Shown here: piece after piece, positions 47,398-55,721 of the stretch
How the letters are laid out: every line of letters begins with the position of its first letter
Numbering within the stretch: position 1 is the first letter of the stretch
From: Terriglobales bacterium
GTDB taxonomy: Bacteria > Acidobacteriota > Terriglobia > Terriglobales > Acidobacteriaceae
Length of the DNA stretch: 61,821 nucleotides
Reading direction: 5' to 3'
Assembly: GCA_015654835.1 (NCBI GenBank)
Contig: JAATGG010000278.1
Span: 1-61,821, forward strand
The notes under the pieces: generated by a model
The model's input: the letters and a program-made list of their open reading frames with translations, nothing else
Database searches by the model: none
What the model was told of the DNA's origin: nothing
Program-made: the position numbers and the translations under genes

Positions 47398-48138
47398 ATG
47401 ATAGCCGCTGAACAAGCTATTCCGACAACGATGCTTTCGAAGATTCTGCCCACCACTGTAGTGGCGGTGGAGCAGACCGGCGTCTTCACGGGGACGCTGC
47501 TTGACGAAGAGGCAGCGTTGCTGGGACCGAACGTGGTGCCGCTGCGGCGCGCGGAATTTGCAGCCGGAAGAACTTGCGCTCGTGAGGCGCTGAGAGTTTT
47601 AGGATTCGCCGGGCAACCTGTTCTTCGCGGCGAGAACCGGCAGCCCTTGTGGCCGAACGGCGTTGTGGGTAGCATCACACACTGCGATGGCTACTGCGCC
47701 GCGGCAGTGGCGCGCGCCGACGATATGTTGACCATCGGCATTGATGCAGAGAAGAATCAATCACTCCCTGAACACGTCTTGGAAGCGATTGCCTTCGGAG
47801 AGGAACTCGAATGGCTGCGGAGATCGCCACAAAACGGAATCTGCTGGGACAAGCTCTTGTTCAGCATGAAAGAAGCCGTTTATAAAGCATGGTATCCAAG
47901 AGAACGGCGATGGTTGGACTTTGACCAGGTGGGCATCGCCCCCGACGTCGAAGAAAATACATTTCAAGCAAGGATCAGCGGCACCTTCAGTTCACCTGTC
48001 CTTAGCGGCCAAATCTATCGAGGCCGCTATCTCGTCGCACAGTCGCTCATCCTAACAGCGGTATGCATTCCAACTGCCGCCGTTGCGACGAGGCGGGATG
48101 GGATCGACGCGAGCCGTCCCAATCCCCTTTCTATCTGA
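47398..48138 (+). CDS. 4'-phosphopantetheinyl transferase, Sfp/EntD family
   Basis: This 246-residue protein should attach the phosphopantetheine arm to the thiolation domain of the NRPS. Family motifs are visible: GSITHCDGYCAAAVA, IGIDAEK with the magnesium Asp (near residue 115), and FSMKEAVYKAW with the catalytic Glu and Lys (near 160-168). The N-terminal part (FAAGRTCAREALRVLG) matches EntD-like enzymes. The ATG at 47398 follows AGAGGAGAG. It lies divergent from the NRPS operon, about 760 bp from its start, which is a usual arrangement for a dedicated activating enzyme. Confidence 0.9.
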   Translation: MIAAEQAIPTTMLSKILPTTVVAVEQTGVFTGTLLDEEAALLGPNVVPLRRAEFAAGRTCAREALRVLGFAGQPVLRGENRQPLWPNGVVGSITHCDGYCAAAVARADDMLTIGIDAEKNQSLPEHVLEAIAFGEELEWLRRSPQNGICWDKLLFSMKEAVYKAWYPRERRWLDFDQVGIAPDVEENTFQARISGTFSSPVLSGQIYRGRYLVAQSLILTAVCIPTAAVATRRDGIDASRPNPLSI

Positions 48139-48384
48139 TGAAATCGGAAGAGCGGATCAAGAGAGTCTCTCCCAGCAACTCACGTTGTGAAACTCCGCCT
48201 AGGCGTCGAGAATCCCAAATCCGGAACTGCCCTCTTTGATAAATCCAATTACAACCGGAAAGATCAAGATCGCATTGTGCTAAAAGATCAAGCCACTTCG
48301 TCCGATGGGAGATATGCAGGCATCGCCTCACATTCCTTTATTGAATGCGTGGACAATTCTTGTTGAGGCCAGCCAGGAGGCGAT

Positions 48385-49401
48385 ATGAAGGCAAAAATCC
48401 TGATTGTTGAAGATGACCCTATGTTGGCGCTGGATCTGCGATATGAAGTTGAGCTCCTGGGGTACGAGGTAGTGGGGCTTGTGGAGAGCGCAGACGAAGC
48501 GCTGGTGGCATCGGAAGAAAATCGGCCCGATCTGGCATTGATGGACATCAATATCGCCGGCAGCATGGATGGAATTCAGACCGCACGCATGTTACACGCG
48601 GCCGACCGGATTCCTGTAATTTTTCTCACTTCAGCGAGCGACGGCGCGACCGTTGCAAGGGCTTCGCGGGAAGAACTCTATGGATACTTGATCAAACCAG
48701 TCAAACGGGATGAACTGAAAGCCTCGATACACGTAGCGCTGTATAAAGCCGCGGCCGGTGCTGCGCGGGAATCCGCTCACAACGCTATGGCAGCCACAGT
48801 TGGCTCGGTGCCCCAGGGCGTGCTGAGCGTCACGCTGGACCACAAAGTACAGTTCATGAATGCAGCGGCTGAACAGATGGTGGGATGTGCATTGTTAGAA
48901 GCGAGGGGCAAAAAAATTCATGACGTGCTGAATCTGGTCGATAGCCGGGAACATGCATTGCCGGAATTGAACAACGCGTCGGATGCCCGCGCCATAGAAG
49001 AGTTCGGCTGCCTGCTGACGTCAAGACGCGGACAACAAATTGTAGTGGACTTTTCGGCCACTCCGCTGAGCGATCAAAGCGGATATCGAACCGGATTTGT
49101 GATCACGCTGCGCAACGCCGCGGAGAGATTGCGTTCTCAGGCAGTTGAAGAAATTCTGGATGAGGTTCACTGCTTCGATATGGCTCCGACTCCCATGATT
49201 CAGCTTGATGGAAATGGATATATCGTGCGGATAAACGCGGCCATGCTTCGTGAGTCAGGGGTGGAATCTTCCGTGATTGTTGGCCGATCGCTTACCGGCC
49301 TCAGCATGGATCCAGACCCGCGTATTGCCCGGGATCTGTTTAACAAACTGCTGCAGGCGGGGACCTCCTTCGTAACGACCCACGCCGGGAACGTGCACTA
49401 A
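48385..49401 (+). CDS. Response regulator with receiver and two PAS-like domains
   Basis: This 338-residue protein has an N-terminal receiver (about residues 1-120: ILIVEDDPMLALDL, the phosphoacceptor Asp in LALMDINIAGSMDG, and the Lys in YLIKPVKRDEL), then a PAS domain (about 135-250) and a second, shorter PAS (about 262-335). No output domain (HTH, GGDEF or kinase) is present. It may signal by protein contact, or a kinase domain may have been lost. The ATG at 48385 follows CAGGAGGCGAT. The stop comes in a normal-looking context followed by the small secreted protein gene. Confidence 0.82.
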   Translation: MKAKILIVEDDPMLALDLRYEVELLGYEVVGLVESADEALVASEENRPDLALMDINIAGSMDGIQTARMLHAADRIPVIFLTSASDGATVARASREELYGYLIKPVKRDELKASIHVALYKAAAGAARESAHNAMAATVGSVPQGVLSVTLDHKVQFMNAAAEQMVGCALLEARGKKIHDVLNLVDSREHALPELNNASDARAIEEFGCLLTSRRGQQIVVDFSATPLSDQSGYRTGFVITLRNAAERLRSQAVEEILDEVHCFDMAPTPMIQLDGNGYIVRINAAMLRESGVESSVIVGRSLTGLSMDPDPRIARDLFNKLLQAGTSFVTTHAGNVH

Positions 49402-49462
49402 CGCGCAAGTGGAAGAGCGCAGCCAACGAAATCGTATCTCCAGCCAACCCCACGGGGAGATT

Positions 49463-49780
49463 ATGCATCTTAATCCCGATATGAGAAATAGATGGCAGAT
49501 ATCGGGATTGTTTCTTGGGGCGTTGCTGGCGTGCGGACAGGTTCCTGCGTGGAGTCAACCCTCCGCCTTCAGCCAGGACAACGGCGCGAAACAGGATATG
49601 AAGGACGTGGGTCACGACTCGAAGAACGCGGCGAAGGAGACGGGGCACGGCGTGAAACAGGGAACGAAGAAGGTGTACCACTCGACCAAAAATGGCACAA
49701 AGAAAGCGTGGAGCAAGACGAAGCACACCACGACCGGCGCCGTACACGGTGGCAAGGAAGGCGCAAAGCAGCCGGAGTAA
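49463..49780 (+). CDS. Small secreted Lys/Gly-rich repeat protein
   Basis: This 105-residue protein has a signal peptide (WQISGLFLGALLACGQVPAW, then SQ) and a very polar mature part rich in Lys, Gly, Thr, His and Ser with degenerate repeats of a KxxGHxxKxxxKxxxHxTK type. It has no recognisable domain. Several acidobacterial genomes have similar short basic exported proteins, which I recall as a pattern, not as a checked search. The ATG at 49463 follows GGGGAGA; an in-frame Met at 49481 is a possible alternative. It lies 61 bp after the response regulator gene on the same strand. Confidence 0.6.
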   Translation: MHLNPDMRNRWQISGLFLGALLACGQVPAWSQPSAFSQDNGAKQDMKDVGHDSKNAAKETGHGVKQGTKKVYHSTKNGTKKAWSKTKHTTTGAVHGGKEGAKQPE

Positions 49781-50183
49781 TCCGCCCGAATGTGAACTAA
49801 ATTCCAAACATGCGAACTATCTTGCGTCAATGCGCCAAGCTTGAGGCGCAATGCCCGGGCCAAGGCAAACGAGGGGAGAGCCCAGAGCCTCTTCATTGCG
49901 AGAGATTAAAAGGCGTACGGAGGGTGATCGACCCAGGCATTGCAACAACCCTGCCTTTGCCGGTAGACTCGTAAAGGTTGGGTGTTGAATCTGTGCGCCG
50001 CGCAGAAATGTGCGGCACTCCGATACGTTCCAATTAGTCCCCCGGGATTGTTTCTCAATGCGAGCTATGGCTCATGCCTCACGGAAAGAGAAAAAATCTC
50101 CCAAGGACTGAGATTTTGGAGTGTGAGCAGATCAAACCCAGTTGAGGACGTAACCAGCAGGAAACGCGCAGCTTAACAAAAAC
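49781..50183. other. Intergenic region before the tRNA gene
   Basis: This 403-bp stretch has no gene I can support. A short 6-bp inverted repeat lies near 49831-49850. The promoter of the tRNA-Ser gene is expected in its last 100 bp. Confidence 0.45.
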
Positions 50184-50275
50184 GGAGAGGTGGCAGAGCC
50201 CGGTTGAATGCACCTGACTCGAAATCAGACATAGTCGCAAGGCTATCGGGAGTTCGAATCTCCCCCTCTCCGCCA
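50184..50275 (+). tRNA. tRNA-Ser (CGA anticodon)
   Basis: A 92-nt tRNA with 7-bp acceptor stem GGAGAGG pairing with CCTCTCC, followed by discriminator G and an encoded CCA. The anticodon arm CTGACTCGAAATCAG places CGA as anticodon, reading UCG Ser codons. The T arm contains GTTCGAATC and the long variable arm (about 50229-50247) is typical of serine tRNA. A terminator follows at 50315-50341. Confidence 0.93.
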
Positions 50276-50314
50276 AATAACTTCAGTGAATCGATAGATT
50301 TATAGAAAAATCGA

Positions 50315-50341
50315 AGGCTACCCTCCCGGGTGGTCTTTTTT
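50315..50341 (+). terminator. Intrinsic terminator after tRNA-Ser
   Basis: GGCTACCC pairs with GGGTGGTC (with two G-T pairs) around a 3-nt loop, followed by TTTTTT. It lies 40 bp past the tRNA 3' end. Confidence 0.8.
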
Positions 50342-50438
50342 AGTCTGGTGGCTGTTAGATTCTTGTGTTGCACGGTGGCTGTTTCCCGCTGAGCAGTTCC
50401 ACTGCATTTTACATCCGCGATGGATTTGTGGTCTGGGC

Positions 50439-51401
50439 TCAAGTCAGTGCCGCAACCAGTTCACTGGACCAGAGCGTAAGACCGTGATCTGCGGCGGCCT
50501 GGTTATAACGTGCCATGAGCCGCGAACCCTCCGCCATGCAGTCGAGCAGCGCTTGTCGGCCAAACTCCCGTTCGACAACCGATCCCATCATCCACCCGAC
50601 GGTGTACCAAGGTCCCTGCACACCGAGCAGCGCGTTCCCGGCCTTTAGCTCCGCTTCGGCAGTCAGCCGCCGGTTCACGACGTCAAAAAGGAATTGCTCA
50701 ATTGCCCGGAGGTCCTGTGCAAAGTGCGCGATGTCGCGGTCCCAGCGCGCTCGGGTTTCAGCAGTGCTCGCGGCGTGCGGGTGAACGCCTGCGCCGCCAG
50801 CAGCGGCCAACATAGCCAACCCCTCGGCGAATGCGGCGGTCCATTCCGCTGCCGACTGAATAGCCGGCAGCGCAGGGGCGGCTCTCTGGTGGCCGCGAAG
50901 TCCGAAGTAACCCACATGGTGCAACTCGTGAACCATCAGATTCTCGCGTTGGGGCTCGCTCAATGCCGCGTCCAGAGCGAAGAATACCGCAGCATTCTCT
51001 GCTTCCGAGTGATAGAAACTGGTGGCCGTTGGGGAGAGCACGATGAACACCCTGGTGACAATTTTCGCGTTCTCCGGAAGCCAATCCAACGCGCGCAAAG
51101 CGGCTTGCTCCCAGTGCGCGCTACGCCATTCGCGCAACGCCGCCCGGAATGCTTCCCGTTGCTCGCCGACCTTGCTGGAGAACAGAAAGCGAGCGTATTC
51201 CGCGTCGTCCACGGGCTGGCCAACCGTTTGCATTCGGCGTTTCCACAGCCGGTGCCCTTCCGAGGTGAGGAGGTCCATCCAGTGCCGGTCTAAAACAGGT
51301 TTCCGGGTGTTCCAGCATTCCGCGACCGACAAGGCCGCCTCCGCCTGAGCCGCGTCTACGGTGAGCTGAACGCGACTGACCGCGCTGCCGATGGATGCCA
51401 T
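50439..51401 (-). CDS. Putative zinc metalloprotease (DUF5700-like) in the RiPP operon
   Basis: This 320-residue protein has a HExxH zinc motif, VHELHHVGYFG (near residue 157), and a downstream acidic residue in FAEGLAML (near 190) that could be the third ligand. It resembles the DUF5700 group of putative zinc-dependent proteases. No signal peptide is visible, so it is probably cytoplasmic. The ATG at 51401 is chosen; the open frame continues upstream through the preceding gene, and the 10-bp gap to that gene's stop suggests translational coupling. As the last gene of the radical SAM operon it may remove the leader peptide from the modified precursor; this is inferred from position. Confidence 0.65.
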   Translation of the reverse strand: MASIGSAVSRVQLTVDAAQAEAALSVAECWNTRKPVLDRHWMDLLTSEGHRLWKRRMQTVGQPVDDAEYARFLFSSKVGEQREAFRAALREWRSAHWEQAALRALDWLPENAKIVTRVFIVLSPTATSFYHSEAENAAVFFALDAALSEPQRENLMVHELHHVGYFGLRGHQRAAPALPAIQSAAEWTAAFAEGLAMLAAAGGAGVHPHAASTAETRARWDRDIAHFAQDLRAIEQFLFDVVNRRLTAEAELKAGNALLGVQGPWYTVGWMMGSVVEREFGRQALLDCMAEGSRLMARYNQAAADHGLTLWSSELVAALT

Positions 51402-51411
51402 GGCTAGTTGG

Positions 51412-52485
51412 TCAATGCCCCGAACCCACGGCAAAACCTCCGGAAGTCCACTGAACAAGAGTGACCGTGTTGCCAACGATCTCAGCATAGGTTGGCGTGG
51501 GATCACTATGGCCCAATGCGCTGGGGATGCACCAGCAGCCATCGTTGACATAGGCACCCTCGGCCTCAGCATAGTGCGTGTGCCCCATAATCAGAACCTT
51601 GGGTGGATTCGATGCGGCAAGCAAAATCTTCGCATACCAATCGAGACCGTCCTGCAGAAAGCCCACCAACATGCTCGATACGAACTGGATGGGATCGGGA
51701 TACTTCTGTTGCCACGTGCTGTAAAGGCTCTGGTAGTGCTGCTTGATATCGCCAACTGTGTACCGATTGTCGATCGACGGATCGGAGAAGCGGATCTTGA
51801 AGCCATCGTCGACCATGGCCAGTATCTCCAACAGATCGATCAGGGTCTTGACGAACAGGTTCTCCTCTCCTTCTGTTTGGGCGGCGAACGGTGCGATCCC
51901 CATCCGCGCAGCGGCCATGTGCCCCGACCCGAACCATTGGATGATCTTCTGCAGGAGCTGCCAGACAAGACTTTGATTCTGCGCGGTGGCCACCAGCCGC
52001 GTGATGTAGTAGCCAAGCGGGTATCCAGCCAGCGTATCGGACGAAGGGTCTGGCGCGTTGAACATGTCGGGCGCGTTCCCGTGTTGCAGATTCCAGCCAG
52101 GATGCTGCGAGCTAAACCAGTCCGGCGTCACCAGTTGAATCCGCTTGTTCGCCGATGCAAAGGGATCCAGATCGCTTTGCGTAACATCCATATCGTGATT
52201 GCCATTCATGAAGTACACGTTGGGAAGGTTGGCCACGCAGTTCTGCAGGGCCGTGGTCACCTTGGGATTCAACGATGCAATCTGCGCAACGGTGTCGGGA
52301 ACCACGTTAATCGGATAAAGCCAGGTATCAACAAGATCGCCCAGAAGAACCAGTTCGGTGACCGAGTTGTCGCCCGCGATCTGGTTGAGCGCGCCCGTGA
52401 ACATCGCGTCGAGCGGTGGTAGAAACCAGCTATACGATGCGCCGTTTCCAACGTGGGAATCGCTCATCACAATTGTCTTCGCCAT
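51412..52485 (-). CDS. Calcineurin-like metallophosphoesterase in the RiPP operon
   Basis: This 357-residue protein has a complete metallophosphoesterase signature: MSDSHVGNG (D-x-H), LLGDLVDTW (GDxxD), NGNHDMD (GNHD) and IMGHTHYAE (GHxH). The DHH-like metal centre is therefore intact. Its substrate is unknown; a phosphoesterase is not usual in radical SAM peptide operons. The ATG at 52485 follows AGAGGAAAAACAA and is preferred over an upstream TTG at 52506. It starts 24 bp after the second radical SAM gene and ends 10 bp before the protease gene. Confidence 0.8.
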   Translation of the reverse strand: MAKTIVMSDSHVGNGASYSWFLPPLDAMFTGALNQIAGDNSVTELVLLGDLVDTWLYPINVVPDTVAQIASLNPKVTTALQNCVANLPNVYFMNGNHDMDVTQSDLDPFASANKRIQLVTPDWFSSQHPGWNLQHGNAPDMFNAPDPSSDTLAGYPLGYYITRLVATAQNQSLVWQLLQKIIQWFGSGHMAAARMGIAPFAAQTEGEENLFVKTLIDLLEILAMVDDGFKIRFSDPSIDNRYTVGDIKQHYQSLYSTWQQKYPDPIQFVSSMLVGFLQDGLDWYAKILLAASNPPKVLIMGHTHYAEAEGAYVNDGCWCIPSALGHSDPTPTYAEIVGNTVTLVQWTSGGFAVGSGH

Positions 52486-52509
52486 TTGTTTTTCCTCTTG
52501 TCTCAAGCT

Positions 52510-53835
52510 TTAGTGGGTGCTGAAAAAAGCCAGGCGGTCGGCCAGGCCATCCCGCAGCCCGCACTGAAAAACTCCGTTGGGTGTATGGTTCCGTGGACAT
52601 GCCCCCAAGCACTGCGGCAGCAACTTGCAGCCTTCGCAGGCGGGCGAGGAGTAGGGGTCGTAGTCCGCATAGGGTAGATCAGCAGCCTCCATCTCCCGAA
52701 GAGTCCGGTCGATGTCATCCGGATAAATCTGCGCAAATACCGACTCCTCAGTGCCGATACAAGGGACGCATTTTCCAATGCGACCGTAGGGGTCGATGGT
52801 GAAGCAATGGGCAAGGGGAACGCCGCAGGGATATTCGAGCAGCTCGGGACCGCCGTAGACGCTGTAGCCTTCCGCGGCCAGGAACTGGTGGAACTCGGTC
52901 TGCACGCTGGAAATGGCAGACATCGATAAGCAGTCGTGCGGAACGCAATCGAGAATACCGGGCAGCGTGTTCAAGAACCCAAGCCGAAAATCAATGCGCC
53001 GGTCAACGTAGCCGCGGCTCTTGAACATCCGCACCACATCCTCGCCGCCCCGCGGATTGTGTTGATCCACATTGATGCGGATCACCAGCGTCTTGAGAAT
53101 TTTCAACAGGTGCGGCACATTGTCGAGTAAGCGCTCATGGAAGGCCAGCGCCTGTTCGAGCGATATGCCGCGGCGCTCGGCGTAGAGTGCGGGCGCGCCA
53201 TCCAGAGGCAGGTGCATGAGCCGGACACTCAGTTCATTCAGCTTTTCGATCCGCTCCGGAGTGAGCAGCGCGCCATTGGTCAGCATCTCCGCGTAATAGA
53301 CGATGCCGCGGCTGGCGCAGAAGCGCTGCAGCTCCTCCGTCATGCGGGTAATCTGCGGCAGAGCCAGCAGCGGCTCGCCGCCGAACCAGCGCATCACTAG
53401 AATCTTGCTCGATTCCAGTTTGCGATCCACAAAGTCGACCACCCCCCTCTCCAACTCCGGGCTCAGCATGGGCAAGTGGCGCAGCTCATGCTGGAAGCAA
53501 TAACTGCAGTGCAGGTTGCAGGCCAGAGTGGGCGCAATGGTAATGCGGAGCGATTCGGTGCTCCGCGCCGTGCTCTGAAAACGCCGGCGTTCGCGCTCGT
53601 ACTCGTTCTCCGATTCCGGAACGATGAAGCCCAGGGTCTTGAGGCAATATTGCATGCGCGGGTCCGCGCAATGGCCCTGCTCCTCCACCTCGCGCAATGC
53701 CTGATCGAAAGATTCCCGCTGCCCGCCGCTCAGTTCGAAAATATGCGAGTTGACGCTATTGAAAAACAGCCGCGTTCCGTTCCGATCGACATGAATATTG
53801 AAGAAAGACGGTTTCCATCGTGTCTCAGCCAGCAT
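52510..53835 (-). CDS. Radical SAM/SPASM peptide maturase (second maturase)
   Basis: This 441-residue enzyme has an N-terminal peptide-recognition-like region (about residues 8-85: FFNIHVDRNGTRLFFNS), the radical SAM 4Fe-4S motif CNLHCSYC (near 107-114), WFGGEPLL (SAM-binding region) and a C-terminal SPASM domain with a Cys-rich auxiliary cluster region: PCGVPLAHCF, CVPCIG, CEGCKLLPQCLGACP and a final Cys before the end. SPASM enzymes commonly form thioether or C-C crosslinks in ribosomal peptides. It is 29 bp downstream of the other radical SAM gene. Its direct substrate is inferred to be the 63-residue peptide at 55463-55654. Confidence 0.88.
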   Translation of the reverse strand: MLAETRWKPSFFNIHVDRNGTRLFFNSVNSHIFELSGGQRESFDQALREVEEQGHCADPRMQYCLKTLGFIVPESENEYERERRRFQSTARSTESLRITIAPTLACNLHCSYCFQHELRHLPMLSPELERGVVDFVDRKLESSKILVMRWFGGEPLLALPQITRMTEELQRFCASRGIVYYAEMLTNGALLTPERIEKLNELSVRLMHLPLDGAPALYAERRGISLEQALAFHERLLDNVPHLLKILKTLVIRINVDQHNPRGGEDVVRMFKSRGYVDRRIDFRLGFLNTLPGILDCVPHDCLSMSAISSVQTEFHQFLAAEGYSVYGGPELLEYPCGVPLAHCFTIDPYGRIGKCVPCIGTEESVFAQIYPDDIDRTLREMEAADLPYADYDPYSSPACEGCKLLPQCLGACPRNHTPNGVFQCGLRDGLADRLAFFSTH

Positions 53836-53864
53836 TGCATCACACCTCGGATCGTAAAATTAGC

Positions 53865-55370
53865 TCAGGCCAGCCGCAGGCCCGGACGTGTGTTGCTCGG
53901 GCACATTGGCGGCGGAAAGTACGGCGTTCCATATGAAAAGAAAGCATCGCGATAGCAGCGCCCGCTCTTCCACATGCACTCTTCAAAGTCGGCGCACGTA
54001 TGGCAAGTCGTGCCCTCGAATTGCGCCCGCTCGGGGTAAATGAAATCGAGCATCTTTTTGCTGTTCCATATCTCTTCGATGGACTGGGTGCGCGCGTCGC
54101 CGACCACGAACGGGTCTCGTATGTTGATCTGCTCACACAGAAAAGCTTTGCCATCGGCGGAGATCCCCAGCGCGGACCAGCCGCCGCCGCATCCGGAGCG
54201 CTGGTTCCAGAGCTGCTTCTGCGCTTGCGCTGCCTGCTCCGGTCGGATTCCCTCGCCCTCGGTAAGATTTTCGGTCACCACCACATCGGGATAGCGCTCG
54301 CGTATCTCCGCAAACTGCCGCTTCAACACCGGGAGATGTTCCGGGTTAACGAAAAGATCGTCCGTGTGGCGATGGAAGCTGCGGCGATAGCGCACGAAGT
54401 GGAAACGCCGTGCTCCAGTCGGGTAGAAGCGGTCGACAATCCCCTTCGGTTGGTCGTAATTCAAGCCGGTGATCACGGCCTTGACCTTCGGCATGATGCC
54501 GAAAGCAAGGAAATTCTCGACCGTCTCCATCATCAGGTCGATGCGCGGATTGGCCACGTTCAAAATGCGCCCGGCCAAGGCGTCGTCTGCCGTGTCGACA
54601 CTCAATTGCACTGGACGCTGAATGACACCCCGCACCGGCTTGTTGAAGCCTGCCGCCATCAGGCGCGCCACGGTCTCGCGCGAAAGGTGCCCCTTGGTGG
54701 AGAGCAGAAAGTGCATGTTGTGCTCAAGTAGGGATTCCAGAAAATCGATGCCGTCCGGCCGTGCAAAGGTGTCGCCGTTGTCGGGCGAACTGAGGACGAT
54801 CCCCAGCCGCTCCATCTCGCCGATAATCTCGCGCCACCGCGCCAGCGGCATTTCCTTCACCGGCTCGCGTTCTGCGTAACAGTAAACACAGCGCGTGAAG
54901 CAACGGTGCGTAAAGATGGTAAATATGTGGATTGGCGTATCCAGACGCAGCCTGCGTTTTGGATCGGCCGCGCGCTCCGCGAACTCCGCCGGACTCACCA
55001 CGAACTCGCGCGGGTCGAAGACCTGTCCGTCGTAAACCGGTTCGTCGCTGCGCAGCAAAATGCCTTGGCGTCCGATACCTGACGGCGTCGGTTGCGCGCG
55101 TACCATCTCGTCAGCCTCCTCGATCAACCCTGGAAACACTTGCTCGCCACAGGCCGGGAACAGCCTGCGGAAAAAGCGTTGCGTCTCGCCGAAGGTTCGA
55201 TCGCCTCGCAAAAGCGAGAGCGCCAACCCCTCCTCTGGGCTGAGGTAGTGAATCGGCGTGCTGTCGAAATCGATCGGGTAGAGTATCGGGCGCCCCCCGT
55301 CGACTTTCATGATGAATTCACGCCGGATGGAGATGAATTCGTCCTCTCGGAATGGCTGCTGGATGGACAT
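53865..55370 (-). CDS. Radical SAM/SPASM protein with PqqD-like N-terminal region (first maturase)
   Basis: This 501-residue enzyme has an N-terminal segment (about residues 10-90) whose pattern, with YLSPEEGLALSLLRGDRTF and a following helix pair, resembles a PqqD-like RiPP recognition element. The radical SAM motif CFTRCVYC is near residues 156-163. The C-terminal SPASM part has CGGGWSALGISADGKAFLCEQ, then CHTCADFEECMW, CYRDAFF and a terminal MCP segment. It follows the precursor peptide gene by 92 bp, with a hairpin between them. The ATG at 55370 follows GAGG. It probably binds the leader and installs the first modification. Confidence 0.87.
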   Translation of the reverse strand: MSIQQPFREDEFISIRREFIMKVDGGRPILYPIDFDSTPIHYLSPEEGLALSLLRGDRTFGETQRFFRRLFPACGEQVFPGLIEEADEMVRAQPTPSGIGRQGILLRSDEPVYDGQVFDPREFVVSPAEFAERAADPKRRLRLDTPIHIFTIFTHRCFTRCVYCYAEREPVKEMPLARWREIIGEMERLGIVLSSPDNGDTFARPDGIDFLESLLEHNMHFLLSTKGHLSRETVARLMAAGFNKPVRGVIQRPVQLSVDTADDALAGRILNVANPRIDLMMETVENFLAFGIMPKVKAVITGLNYDQPKGIVDRFYPTGARRFHFVRYRRSFHRHTDDLFVNPEHLPVLKRQFAEIRERYPDVVVTENLTEGEGIRPEQAAQAQKQLWNQRSGCGGGWSALGISADGKAFLCEQINIRDPFVVGDARTQSIEEIWNSKKMLDFIYPERAQFEGTTCHTCADFEECMWKSGRCYRDAFFSYGTPYFPPPMCPSNTRPGLRLA

Positions 55371-55412
55371 GGTGGCCTCGAAGATTGCCTGCTATGTGCA
55401 AGAGCTTAAGAG

Positions 55413-55443
55413 GGACGCTGCTCGCTGTTCGCGGGCAGCGTCC
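55413..55443 (-). promoter_or_regulatory. Hairpin between the precursor peptide gene and the first radical SAM gene
   Basis: A 9-bp perfect stem GGACGCTGC / GCAGCGTCC encloses a 13-nt loop. It lies 20 bp after the precursor stop and 43 bp before the radical SAM start. It has no long T-run, so it could be a partial attenuator or an mRNA-stabilising structure that raises the amount of precursor relative to the enzymes. This is inferred. Confidence 0.65.
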
Positions 55444-55462
55444 AGGTGGCATAGGGCAGAGG

Positions 55463-55654
55463 TTAGCAGGGAGTGAGGACAATGCACGGACAAAGAGTGC
55501 ATTGCGCGCAGCCTGCCACCAGCTTATGCGGTGACGGATGATTTGCGGTTAGAGTGGCATCCAATCCCTTGTACTCGATAAACCGCTGCATCTCTTCGAT
55601 GAGTTTCTCGGCTTCCGCAGGAGAGGATTTGCCTTCACTGATATTTAATTCCAT
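55463..55654 (-). CDS. Candidate Cys-rich RiPP precursor peptide
   Basis: This 63-residue peptide has an acidic helical leader (about residues 1-40, with SSPAEAEKLIEEMQRFIEYK) and a C-terminal tail GCAQCTLCPCIVLTPC with Cys at 49, 52, 55, 57 and 63. The leader contains no Cys. The ATG at 55654 is preceded by GAAAGGAGGGCACC, a nearly ideal ribosome-binding site, as expected for a strongly translated precursor; an in-frame upstream start at 55675 is less likely. It lies at the head of an operon of two radical SAM/SPASM enzymes, a phosphoesterase and a metalloprotease. Size, Cys spacing and neighbourhood support a RiPP precursor; the product is unknown. Confidence 0.75.
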   Translation of the reverse strand: MELNISEGKSSPAEAEKLIEEMQRFIEYKGLDATLTANHPSPHKLVAGCAQCTLCPCIVLTPC

Positions 55655-55705
55655 GGTGCCCTCCTTTCTGCACAAAACGTATAACCGAAGTTACATACCC
55701 CGCAA

Positions 55706-55721
55706 TGGGATAAATTTCCCA
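55706..55721. promoter_or_regulatory. Palindromic candidate operator upstream of the RiPP precursor
   Basis: TGGGA and TCCCA flank a 6-bp AT-rich centre (TAAATT) in the gap between the precursor gene and the divergent LuxR-type regulator gene, 52 bp upstream of the precursor start. A dyad of this size fits a LuxR/NarL-type binding site. The assignment is by position and symmetry only. Confidence 0.4.

Noticed and set aside
52501..52506. Earlier TTG start for the metallophosphoesterase
   Set aside because: The ATG at 52485 has a good ribosome-binding site and gives the family N terminus directly.
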